The position numbers were made by a program, and so were the translations under genes. The notes beneath the pieces are model-generated. The model saw nothing but the letters and a program-made list of their open reading frames with translations, ran no database searches and was not told the origin of the DNA. From positions 1-14,887 of the forward strand of contig JBILWG010000028.1 of NCBI GenBank assembly GCA_044369995.1: a stretch of 14,887 bases of DNA. Reading direction: 5' to 3'. The stretch is from F1-60-MAGs149 sp044369995. Lineage in GTDB: Bacteria > Actinomycetota > Thermoleophilia > Gaiellales > F1-60-MAGs149. Below are positions 5,904 through 12,472 of the stretch, piece by piece (position 1 is the first letter of the stretch; each line of letters starts with the position of its first letter).

Positions 5904-6773
5904 GTGCCGGAACAGGGACGCGACCCGCTCGATCGCATGCGCGATCGCCTCGAGGATCTCTCGCCGAACGACCAGCGAGTGGCGGATGCGGTGCTGCGCG
6001 ATCCAACGGCCGTGGCCTTCATGTCGGCGGATGCCCTCGCCGCCGCCGCGGGCGTCTCCAAGGCCGCGGTCGTGCGGTTCGGCGCGAAGCTCGGCTACGG
6101 GGGGTTCGCCGGGCTGCAGGCCGCGTTGCAGGGCGATCTCCGTGGTCGACTCGAGGACGCGCCGCCCGCGCGCAGCGGCGGCACGCTCGTGGATCAGTGG
6201 CTCGACGCCGTGGAACGCGACCTGCGGAGCGTGGCGGCCGGCACGCCACCCGAGACGCTCGAGCGCGCGGCCGCGCTGCTCGAGTCCGGCGAGGGCTGGA
6301 TCCACGTCTTCGGTCAGCGTGCAAGCGCTGCCGTGGCCGAGTACGCCTACTTCCTGATCAACCCGATGCTGCCGAACGTGGTGCGGGTCGAGGCCGGGGA
6401 GTCGGCGCTGGCTGATCGCCTGATCGGAATCGGACCGGAGGATCGCCTCCTCGCCTTCACCTTCCGTCGCTACGCCAAGGTGACGACGGACGTCGCCGCC
6501 TTCTTCCAGGAGGCGGGGGCGCCCGTGGTGCTCGTGACCGACTCGCCCGCGGCACCGGCCGCCAAGCACGCGACGGAGACCCTGGTATGCGCCGGCGACT
6601 CCCCCGGCCGGTTTCCGACCGCGGTGACCGGGATCTTCCTCGTCGAACTGCTGGCCGCAACCCTGCTCGAGCGCAATCCGGAGAGCATCGGCCGGCGCCT
6701 CGACGACGCCGAGCGCGCCTGGGGCCGCTTCGGCACCTACGGCAGCGAGACCGGCGACACCGACTCTCCCTGA
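5904..6773 (+). CDS. MurR/RpiR-family transcriptional regulator (HTH plus SIS domain)
   Basis: The product has 289 residues. Residues 1-80 form the HTH_6 domain: LSPNDQRVADAVLRDP, then the recognition unit LAAAAGVSKAAVVRFGAKLGYGGF at about 45-68. Residues 110-265 form a SIS phosphosugar-binding domain with IHVFGQRAS (133-141) and the second ligand loop FTFRRYAKVTTDV (185-197). RpiR proteins usually sense a phosphorylated sugar and control its catabolic genes. None is adjacent here, since the neighbours are trpS and a broken response regulator, so its target is probably elsewhere or itself. In the second ligand loop RRY stands where a small-residue turn is common, so effector specificity may differ. 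The last 15 residues are polar and disordered. Confidence 0.9.
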   Translation: MPEQGRDPLDRMRDRLEDLSPNDQRVADAVLRDPTAVAFMSADALAAAAGVSKAAVVRFGAKLGYGGFAGLQAALQGDLRGRLEDAPPARSGGTLVDQWLDAVERDLRSVAAGTPPETLERAAALLESGEGWIHVFGQRASAAVAEYAYFLINPMLPNVVRVEAGESALADRLIGIGPEDRLLAFTFRRYAKVTTDVAAFFQEAGAPVVLVTDSPAAPAAKHATETLVCAGDSPGRFPTAVTGIFLVELLAATLLERNPESIGRRLDDAERAWGRFGTYGSETGDTDSP

Positions 6774-6816
6774 TCCACCGATCCGACGTCGCAGGGCACT
6801 GGCACGCTGGCCGGTC

Positions 6817-6834
6817 GATGAGAGCGGTCTCATC
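6817..6834. repeat. Perfect hairpin/operator-like inverted repeat
   Basis: GATGAGA, the loop GCGG and TCTCATC form a perfect 7-bp inverted repeat between the RpiR gene and the response-regulator remnant. It lies 44 bases after the RpiR stop and 21 bases before the remnant's ATG. It could be a weak terminator without a T-run, or an operator that once controlled the response regulator. Confidence 0.4.
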
Positions 6835-6855
6835 AGCGGCTGTCTCGATACGCGC

Positions 6856-7050
6856 ATGCGCATTCTGATCGTGGAGGACGAGCCGCTGATCGCCTCGTTC
6901 ATCGAAAAGGGTTTGGCGGCCGAGGGGCATGCCATCGAAGTGGCCGGCGATGGGCCTGCCGGCGCGGCCGCCTTCTGCGCCGCTCCGGCCGATCTGGTCG
7001 TGCTCGACGTGATGCTGCCCGGCTTCGATGGCTTCGAGGTGCTGCGGCGC
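6856..7050 (+). pseudogene. Truncated response-regulator receiver domain (OmpR-type remnant)
   Basis: The frame starts MRILIVEDEPLIASFIEKGL and runs to DLVVLDVMLPGFDGFEVLRR. It has the acidic pair Glu8/Asp9 and phospho-acceptor Asp51 of a two-component receiver. Similarity stops at residue 65. The expected Thr/Ser switch, conserved Lys and winged-helix domain are missing from all three frames downstream. The frame stays open to 7236, but only because it runs through the tRNA-Leu gene, so the last 60 codons are not real coding sequence. A deletion or rearrangement near the tRNA probably removed about 155 residues. A functional single-domain regulator is unlikely because half of the receiver fold is gone. 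No histidine kinase gene is nearby. Confidence 0.8.
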
Positions 7051-7086
7051 ACCCCCGCGATCGAGCCGGCGCGAGGCCTCCGCGGC

Positions 7087-7114
7087 CTGATCGATGGCGC
7101 GGCTCCGATAGGGT
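7087..7114 (+). promoter_or_regulatory. Promoter of the tRNA-Leu gene
   Basis: CTGATC (7087-7092), a 16-base spacer and TAGGGT (7109-7114) lie nine bases before the mature tRNA. The -35 is a weak match. The -10 resembles the hexamers in front of the protein genes here. Confidence 0.45.
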
Positions 7115-7123
7115 TCCGCAGGC

Positions 7124-7206
7124 GCGGGTGTGGCGAAATGGCAGACGCGCCAGGTTTAGGTCCTGGTGGGGGCGACCCCGTGGAGGTTCAAGTCCTCTCA
7201 CCCGCA
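7124..7206 (+). tRNA. tRNA-Leu (anticodon UAG)
   Basis: The 83-base gene folds fully. The acceptor stem pairs GCGGGTG (7124-7130) with CACCCGC (7199-7205), with discriminator A at 7206. The anticodon stem CCAGG/CCTGG encloses the loop TTTAGGT with TAG at 7157-7159. A long variable arm (about 7167-7180, GGGG/CCCC) marks a class II tRNA. The T arm GGAGG-TTCAAGT-CCTCT is canonical with one wobble. A73 and the UAG anticodon identify leucine. The 3' CCA is not encoded and must be added by the CCA-adding enzyme. Confidence 0.96.
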
Positions 7207-7233
7207 TCGGAGAGTCCGCAACGCGTGATCCCG

Positions 7234-7239
7234 TAGGAT
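7234..7239 (+). promoter_or_regulatory. -10 element of tig
   Basis: TAGGAT lies 43 bases before the tig ATG, so this unit should have a short 5' leader of about 36 bases. An ATG overlaps the hexamer at 7238 in the tig frame, but it would be upstream of the transcript start and is not used here as the gene start. Confidence 0.45.
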
Positions 7240-7267
7240 GCACGTCCCCGTAACGGGCCGATCCGCC

Positions 7268-7275
7268 GGAGAAAG
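7268..7275 (+). promoter_or_regulatory. Ribosome binding site of tig
   Basis: GGAGAAAG precedes ATG 7283 with about 7-11 bases of spacing. It decides the start in favour of MDTALETLEDNKVKL, which matches the usual N-terminus of trigger factor, over the in-frame ATG at 7238. Confidence 0.7.
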
Positions 7276-7282
7276 CACACGC

Positions 7283-8662
7283 ATGGACACCGCTCTAGAG
7301 ACCCTCGAGGACAACAAGGTCAAGCTCCGCGTCGAGGTCGACGCGCACGACGTCGACCACGCATTCGAGCACGCGCTCAGCGATCTCGCCAAGGACATGC
7401 GCATTCCCGGCTTTCGCAAGGGCAAGGCGCCCGTCGCGGTGATCCGCCAGCGCCTGGGCGAGGAGGCAATCGCCGATGAGGCACTGCGCTCGCACATCAA
7501 CGGCTGGTGGCGCCGTGCCTGCAGCGCCGCGGCCGTCGAGGGACTCGACCAGCCGCAGATCGACTTCGAGGCACCACCGGTGCCCGGTACCCCGTTCGTC
7601 TTCACCGGCGTGGTCAGCGTGGCGCCGAAGGCGACGCTCCCCGCCACGCTGGAGCTCGCGGCTGTCCGCCCGTCGGCAGAGACCACCGACGAGATGATCC
7701 AGGAGGAGCTCGAGCGCATTCAGCTCGCGGGTGCCGAGTTCCAGACGATCGATGCGGCCGTCGAGGCCGGCCATCAGGTGCTCGTCGACATGAGCGGCGC
7801 GGTCGACGGCAAGCTCATCAAGGACGCGCAGGCCACCGACCTGATGGTGGAGGCCGGGTCGGGTCGTCTGCTCGACGAGCTCGACGCCGCGATCATCGGC
7901 ATGAAGGCGGGGGAGGTCAAGGAGGTTGCGATGACCCTGCCCGCCGAGCAGAAGCCCAAGAAGCTCGCCGGCGCCGAGGCGACGTTCACCGTGACGGTCA
8001 AGGACGTCCGCGCCCGCGTGCTCCCCGAGCTCGACGATGACTTCGCCAAGAACATGGCCGGGTTCGACACCCTCGACGAACTGCGCGACGACATCCGCAC
8101 CGCCCGTGAGGAGACCGCCAAGCGCGATGCCGACGGCGCCTTCCGGCGCAACGTGCTGCAGGACCTCGGTGCCCAGGCCGAAGTGGAGGTTCCGCCGGCA
8201 CTGGTGGCGCGTCGCATCGACGACCGCATGCAGTCGATGGCGCGTTCGCTGCAGCAGCAGGGCATCGGCCTCGAGCAGTACATGCAGATGATCGGCCGCG
8301 ACATGAACTCCCTGTACCTCGAGCTGATGCCCGAGGCGGGCCGCGAGGTGCAGGAGGAGCTGGCGCTCGACGCCTATATCGAGCTCCGCGGGATCAGCGT
8401 CGACGACGCCACGCTGCGCGCCTTCATCGCCGAGCAGGCGGCCGAGGAGAGCGAGTCCGAGGAGGTGATCGAGCGGATCATGTCCGACGCGCCGATGCGT
8501 GAGGACGTGCGACGGGATCTGATCCTGCGCGACGCGCTCGATCACGCCGTCGCCGCCGCCAAGGAGATCACGCCCGAGGAGGCCGAGGCACGTGCCAACG
8601 CCCGCCGTCCGGAGGCCGTCGAGGCGGCGAAGGGTGATGATGGGGGAGACGCGGACAGCTAG
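7283..8662 (+). CDS. tig: Trigger factor, ribosome-associated chaperone and peptidyl-prolyl isomerase
   Basis: The protein of 459 residues has the usual trigger-factor length. Its N-terminal ribosome-binding domain carries the signature GFRKGKAP (43-50), which docks on ribosomal protein L23. A PPIase (FKBP-like) domain follows at about 150-240 (GHQVLVDMSG, IIGMKAGEVKEVAMTLP, FTVTVKDVRARVLPELDDDFAK), and then the helical substrate-binding domain. The C-terminus is acidic and Ala-rich. It shields nascent chains at the exit tunnel. It is followed after 51 bases by clpP and clpX, a common gene order that links folding with degradation. The FKBP domain is weakly conserved, so isomerase activity is not certain. 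Confidence 0.97.
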   Translation: MDTALETLEDNKVKLRVEVDAHDVDHAFEHALSDLAKDMRIPGFRKGKAPVAVIRQRLGEEAIADEALRSHINGWWRRACSAAAVEGLDQPQIDFEAPPVPGTPFVFTGVVSVAPKATLPATLELAAVRPSAETTDEMIQEELERIQLAGAEFQTIDAAVEAGHQVLVDMSGAVDGKLIKDAQATDLMVEAGSGRLLDELDAAIIGMKAGEVKEVAMTLPAEQKPKKLAGAEATFTVTVKDVRARVLPELDDDFAKNMAGFDTLDELRDDIRTAREETAKRDADGAFRRNVLQDLGAQAEVEVPPALVARRIDDRMQSMARSLQQQGIGLEQYMQMIGRDMNSLYLELMPEAGREVQEELALDAYIELRGISVDDATLRAFIAEQAAEESESEEVIERIMSDAPMREDVRRDLILRDALDHAVAAAKEITPEEAEARANARRPEAVEAAKGDDGGDADS

Positions 8663-8700
8663 TTCGCGTCACCCGAGCAGGAAAACAGCACACCCACACC

Positions 8701-8706
8701 GAAAGG
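8701..8706 (+). promoter_or_regulatory. Ribosome binding site of clpP
   Basis: GAAAGG lies seven bases before GTG 8714 and supports that start over the internal ATG at residue 7. Confidence 0.6.
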
Positions 8707-8713
8707 TCCCATC

Positions 8714-9298
8714 GTGAGCCCACTGGTCCCCATGGTCGTCGAGCAGACGTCGCGCGGCGAGCGCGCGTTCGACATCTACTCCCGTCTCCTCAGCGAGCGC
8801 ATCATCTTCCTGGGCACGCCCGTTGATGACCAGATCGCGAACCTGATCGTCGCGCAGCTGATCCACCTGGAGTCGGAGGACCCGGACAAGGACATCTCGC
8901 TGTACATCAACTCGCCCGGCGGTTCGGTCTACGCCGGCATGGCGATCTACGACACGATGCAGTTCATCAAGCCCGACGTGCAGACGATCTGCGTGGGCAT
9001 CGCGATGTCGATGGGCGCCTTCCTGCTGGCGGGCGGCGCGAAGGGCAAGCGCATGGCGCTGCCGAACTCCAAGATCCTGATCCACCAGGTCTCGGCCGGC
9101 TTCCAGGGCCAGGCCACGGACATCGAGATCCATGCGCGTGAGATCATCGACATGCGCCAGAACCTCGACCGCCTGCTCGCGCAGCACACCGGGCAGCCGG
9201 CCGACAAGGTCAAGCAGGACACCGAGCGCGACAACTTCATGAGCGCCGAGGAGGCCAAGACCTACGGCATCATCGATCAGGTGATCGACCACCGCTGA
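8714..9298 (+). CDS. clpP: ATP-dependent Clp protease proteolytic subunit ClpP
   Basis: The 194-residue serine peptidase forms the barrel-shaped core of the Clp protease. The catalytic triad is visible: Ser99 in GIAMSMGAFLLAGG, His124 in ILIHQ and Asp173 in TERDNF. SPGGSVYAGMAIYDTM and the N-terminal LVPMVVEQTSRGERAFDIYSRLL are typical; in other ClpPs a few N-terminal residues of this stretch are processed. Length equals the family norm. GTG is the start, with GAAAGG in front. It lies one base before clpX, so subunit and unfoldase are made from one message. Many actinobacteria have two clpP genes; only one is in this window. Confidence 0.98.
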   Translation: MSPLVPMVVEQTSRGERAFDIYSRLLSERIIFLGTPVDDQIANLIVAQLIHLESEDPDKDISLYINSPGGSVYAGMAIYDTMQFIKPDVQTICVGIAMSMGAFLLAGGAKGKRMALPNSKILIHQVSAGFQGQATDIEIHAREIIDMRQNLDRLLAQHTGQPADKVKQDTERDNFMSAEEAKTYGIIDQVIDHR

Positions 9299-9299
9299 C

Positions 9300-10574
9300 A
9301 TGACGGCGTCGGACAACACCGGCGAGCAGCTCCTCTGCTCCTTCTGCGGCAAGACGCAGCGACAGGTGCGGAAGCTGATCGCCGGTCCCGGCGTCTACAT
9401 CTGCGACGAGTGCATCGATCTCTGCAACGAGATCATCGAGGAGGAGCTCAAGCCGCCGACCTCGCTCGACGCACGCTCGCTCCCGGCTCCGCAGGAGATG
9501 TACGCGTTCCTGAACGACTACGTGATCGGACAGGACGAGGCCAAGCGGATGCTGTCCGTCGCGGTCTACAACCACTACAAGCGCGTGCGGATGGCCGCGG
9601 AGACCGATGGCGAGGTCGAACTCGGCAAGTCCAACATCCTGCTGCTCGGCCCCACCGGCTGCGGCAAGACGCTGCTGGCCCAGACGATGGCTCGCATCCT
9701 CGACGTGCCCTTCGCGATCGCCGACGCGACCGCGTTGACCGAGGCCGGCTACGTCGGCGAGGATGTCGAGAACATCCTGCTCAAGCTGATCCAGGCTGCG
9801 GACTTCGATATCAAGAAGGCCGAGACCGGGATCATCTACCTCGACGAGATCGACAAGGTGGCCCGCAAGTCCGAGAACCCGTCGATTACCCGCGACGTGT
9901 CGGGCGAGGGCGTGCAGCAGGCCCTGTTGAAGATCCTCGAGGGCACCGTCGCCTCGGTGCCGCCGCAGGGCGGGCGCAAGCATCCGCATCAGGAGTTCCT
10001 GTCGATCGACACGACGAACATCCTGTTCATCTGCGGCGGCGCATTCGCCGGCCTCGATCGCATCATCGAGCGTCGTGTCGGCCGCAACGCCGTCGGCTTC
10101 GGTGCGGAGATCCGCGAGGTGCCCCTCTCCGATACCGCCGCGATCCTGCAGGACGTCCTGCCCGAGGATCTCGTGCAGTACGGGCTGATTCCCGAGTTCG
10201 TCGGCCGCATGCCGATCATCAGCTCCGTGCATCAGCTCGGCCGTGAGCAGCTGGTGGAGATCCTGGTCGAGCCCAAGAACGCGCTGACCAAGCAGTATCA
10301 GCGGTTCTTCGAGTACGACCATGCGGAGCTCGTCTTCCACGAGGACGCACTCTGGGCCATCGCCGACAAGGCGTTGGAGCGCGAGACGGGTGCCCGCGGC
10401 CTGCGGTCGATCATCGAGGCCGCCCTGACGGACGTGATGTTCGATCTGCCGAGTCGCAGCGACATCGCCCGCTGCATCGTGACGCGCGACAGCATCGAGC
10501 GGGGCACGCGTCCCACGCTCGTCACGACCGGCGGTCATGCCTCGACCGACCTGCCGGCCGAAGAGTCCGCGTAG
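9300..10574 (+). CDS. clpX: ATP-dependent Clp protease ATP-binding subunit ClpX
   Basis: The 424-residue AAA+ unfoldase has an N-terminal zinc-binding domain (Cys13, Cys16, Cys35, Cys38), Walker A GPTGCGKT (117-124), pore loop GYVG (150-153), Walker B IIYLDEIDK (178-186) and sensor-2 GARGLR (364-369). The ClpP-docking loop reads VGF (265-267) where IGF or LGF is usual, a conservative change. It recognises tagged substrates, unfolds them with ATP and feeds ClpP. ATG 9300 comes one base after the clpP stop. There is no clear Shine-Dalgarno, so translation probably continues from clpP. Confidence 0.98.
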   Translation: MTASDNTGEQLLCSFCGKTQRQVRKLIAGPGVYICDECIDLCNEIIEEELKPPTSLDARSLPAPQEMYAFLNDYVIGQDEAKRMLSVAVYNHYKRVRMAAETDGEVELGKSNILLLGPTGCGKTLLAQTMARILDVPFAIADATALTEAGYVGEDVENILLKLIQAADFDIKKAETGIIYLDEIDKVARKSENPSITRDVSGEGVQQALLKILEGTVASVPPQGGRKHPHQEFLSIDTTNILFICGGAFAGLDRIIERRVGRNAVGFGAEIREVPLSDTAAILQDVLPEDLVQYGLIPEFVGRMPIISSVHQLGREQLVEILVEPKNALTKQYQRFFEYDHAELVFHEDALWAIADKALERETGARGLRSIIEAALTDVMFDLPSRSDIARCIVTRDSIERGTRPTLVTTGGHASTDLPAEESA

Positions 10575-10580
10575 CGTCAC

Positions 10581-11075
10581 ATGACCGGCACGGTCCGGCT
10601 CAATCGCTACCTCGCGGCGGCCGGCCTCGGCACGCGGCGCGAGGTGGAGGGCCTGCTCCGCACCGGGCGGGTTACCGTCAACGGACAACTCGCCTCGGCG
10701 CCGGCCGCGCAGGTCGGTGTGAGCGATGTCGTGGAGCTCGACGGACAGGCCCTGTCGGCGGGCCCGACCGGGGCGGTGCTGCATCGGCCGACGTCGGCGC
10801 CGATCTCGCTGGTGCATCCCGGCACCCTGCATCCCGTGCTCGGCCGGGACGGCAACGGCGCTGGCCTGGAGCTCCTGCTGGCCGACGCAGCGCTCGCCCT
10901 GCGTCTGGCGAACCCCGCCTTTCCGCTGAGCGAGCGCATCACCGAGGCGGGCGTCCGCACGCGGCTCGGGGACATCGAGCTCGGCGACCTCGCGCCCGGC
11001 TGCTGGCGCCCCGTGACGCCCCGCGAGCTGGAGCGTCTGCGACGTGGTGCCCGCCTTCCACCGCGTGCCGGGTAG
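10581..11075 (+). CDS. Shortened RsuA/RluB-like S4-domain protein
   Basis: The 164-residue protein starts with a clear S4 RNA-binding domain (about 5-60: VRLNRYLAAAGLGTRREVEGLL, GRVTVNG, VVELDG), as in 16S/23S pseudouridine synthases RsuA and RluB. What follows is a collapsed catalytic part: LHPVLGRDGNGAGLELLLADAALALRLANP (83-112) resembles the synthase active-site region, where GRLD normally holds the catalytic Asp. Asp90 aligns with it, but the Arg-Leu before it is lost. The protein then jumps straight to the usual tail LGDLAPGCWRPVTPRELERL (134-153). About 70-90 residues of the synthase fold are missing, so activity is doubtful. The frame is intact and lies six bases after clpX, which argues for a maintained RNA-binding protein rather than a pseudogene. 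Confidence 0.78.
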   Translation: MTGTVRLNRYLAAAGLGTRREVEGLLRTGRVTVNGQLASAPAAQVGVSDVVELDGQALSAGPTGAVLHRPTSAPISLVHPGTLHPVLGRDGNGAGLELLLADAALALRLANPAFPLSERITEAGVRTRLGDIELGDLAPGCWRPVTPRELERLRRGARLPPRAG

Positions 11076-11078
11076 CCT
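11073..11078 (+). promoter_or_regulatory. Candidate internal -10 element before rbfA
   Basis: TAGCCT overlaps the stop codon of the S4-domain gene and sits seven bases before ATG 11086. The spacing matches the leaderless promoters of this window. It would give rbfA and the downstream genes their own start, independent of the clp genes. Confidence 0.45.
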
Positions 11079-11085
11079 TCGCGGC

Positions 11086-11139
11086 ATGCCACGACGATTT
11101 CTCCCGTCCTGTACCACGCGCCCGGAGCCGGCGGCATGA
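11086..11139 (+). CDS. Possible 17-residue leader peptide upstream of rbfA
   Basis: ATG 11086 opens a short frame, MPRRFLPSCTTRPEPAA, whose TGA stop (11137-11139) overlaps the rbfA ATG as ATGA. It would be translated leaderlessly from the TAGCCT promoter and could couple ribosomes into rbfA. There is no homology evidence. The short length means it could be chance, and rbfA has its own GGAG site inside this stretch. Confidence 0.3.
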   Translation: MPRRFLPSCTTRPEPAA

Positions 11140-11504
11140 AGCGCGGCGGCAAGGAGCGCGGCCGGCGCATCGACGGCCTGCTGCGCGAGGTGCTCGGCGA
11201 GCGCATCGCCCGCCTCAACGATCCGCGCCTCCGGACGGTGACCGTCGTCGAGGTGCGCGCCTCCAAGGACACGGCCGTCGCCGATGTCTTCGTCCAGCTG
11301 CACGGCAACGAGAAGGCCCAGCAGCGGGCGCTCGCGGGCCTCGAGGCGGCCCGCCCGGTGCTGCAGGCCAGCGTCAACGAGGAGCTCTCCCTGCGCAACA
11401 CTCCGGTGCTGCGCTTCATCCACGACGAGTCGATCGATCGGGCCAATCGCATCGAGCAGCTGCTCCGCGACAACCCGCCGGTGCTCCCCGAGGACGCCGA
11501 GTGA
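11136..11504 (+). CDS. rbfA: 30S ribosome-binding factor RbfA
   Basis: The 122-residue protein is of normal length with a KH-like fold. The N-terminal helix KERGRRIDGLLREVLGERIARLNDPRL leads into the conserved VTVVEVRASKDTAVADVFVQL, and the C-terminal part has RNTPVLRFIHDESIDRANRIEQLL. RbfA binds the 5' end helix of 16S rRNA during late 30S maturation and cold adaptation. GGAG at 11124-11127 with eight bases of spacing supports ATG 11136. The stop overlaps the next gene's GTG by four bases. In many bacteria rbfA follows nusA and infB; here it follows an S4 protein instead. Confidence 0.95.
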   Translation: MKRGGKERGRRIDGLLREVLGERIARLNDPRLRTVTVVEVRASKDTAVADVFVQLHGNEKAQQRALAGLEAARPVLQASVNEELSLRNTPVLRFIHDESIDRANRIEQLLRDNPPVLPEDAE

Positions 11505-12472
11505 CGCTCGCGCATGCCGCTGCCGTGCTCCGCGAGCATCCGCGCATCTGCGTCGCCTGCCACGAGGCGCCGGATGGCGACGCGCTCGGCTCGCTGATCG
11601 GGTGCGGCCTGGCCCTCCGCAGCGCCGGCTGGGAGGTCGTGCTGTGGGCCCCTGGCGACGCCCCGCTGCCTGCGGACTACGCATGGCTGGGCTACGGCGA
11701 GCTGCGTCGCGAGCCACCCGCCGATCTCGCGGAACGCCTCCTGCTCGCCCTCGACTGCGGCTCCGCACTGCGCCTCGGGCCGGAGGGTGCGAGCCACGTC
11801 GCCACGGCCGCCACCAGCATCAACATCGACCACCACGCCGACAACACCCGCTTCGCGGACATCAACGTCGTCGACGCCGAGGCAGCCTGCGCGACGATCC
11901 TCTGTCGTCGACTGCTCGCGATGCTCGAGATCGAGCCATCGGCGCCGGTCGCGGAGGCGCTCTACGTCGGGATCGTCACGGACACCGGCCGCTTCATGTT
12001 CTCCAACACCAACGCCGAGGCGCACGCCATCGCCGGCGAGCTGATCGCGCTCGGCGTGCAGCCCGACCTGATCTTCCGCCGCCTCTACGAGGGGAAGCCC
12101 GCAGCCCGCACTCGGCTCCTCGCGCGGGCGCTCAGCTCGCTGCAGCTGCGCGCCGATGGGCAGCTCGCCGTGGCGTGCATCACCATCGACGACCTCGAGC
12201 AGACGGGGGCAGACGAGGCCGACTCCGAGGGCGTGATCGACCATCTCCGCGCGATCGAGGGTGTCCGTGTGGCCGCGGTGATCCGCGAGCCCCGTGCCGA
12301 CGGCGGGGCACGCAGAAAAGTCTCTCTGCGCAGCGCGCAGCCCGAGGTGGACGTCGCGCGGATCGCCCACGCCGGCGGTGGCGGCGGACACGCCATGGCC
12401 GCCGGCTTCGCCATGGATGCCGACAGCGCGACGATCATCGCGCTGATCGAGTCGGAGCTCGTGCGTGCCTGA
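11501..12472 (+). CDS. nrnA: DHH-family phosphoesterase, nanoRNase/pAp phosphatase (NrnA-like)
   Basis: The 323-residue protein has the DHH/DHHA1 layout: CHEAPDGDALGS (20-31) with Asp25/Asp27, LDCGS (84-88), the namesake DHH (110-112), VTDTGRFMFSNT (159-170), and the C-terminal substrate loop GGGGHAMAAG (about 293-302). These metal-ion enzymes degrade oligoribonucleotides of 2-5 bases and dephosphorylate pAp. The usual first His of the S/D-H-x-x-PDGD motif is present as Cys20-His21. The GTG start at 11501 overlaps the rbfA stop (GTGA). The position between rbfA and truB is typical for nrnA in Actinomycetota and Firmicutes. Confidence 0.93.
   Translation: MTLAHAAAVLREHPRICVACHEAPDGDALGSLIGCGLALRSAGWEVVLWAPGDAPLPADYAWLGYGELRREPPADLAERLLLALDCGSALRLGPEGASHVATAATSINIDHHADNTRFADINVVDAEAACATILCRRLLAMLEIEPSAPVAEALYVGIVTDTGRFMFSNTNAEAHAIAGELIALGVQPDLIFRRLYEGKPAARTRLLARALSSLQLRADGQLAVACITIDDLEQTGADEADSEGVIDHLRAIEGVRVAAVIREPRADGGARRKVSLRSAQPEVDVARIAHAGGGGGHAMAAGFAMDADSATIIALIESELVRA

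Noticed and set aside
7051..7236. C-terminal continuation of the response regulator
   Set aside because: The frame passes through the tRNA-Leu gene and shows no receiver or DNA-binding sequence; other frames do not resume the protein either.
7238..7282. Upstream in-frame ATG as the tig start
   Set aside because: It overlaps the likely -10 element, while ATG 7283 has a Shine-Dalgarno sequence and matches the usual trigger-factor N-terminus.
9270..11768. Minus-strand open frame of 832 codons opposite clpX, the S4 gene and rbfA
   Set aside because: It is the antisense shadow of well-recognised genes in GC-rich DNA and has a low-complexity composition without any motif.
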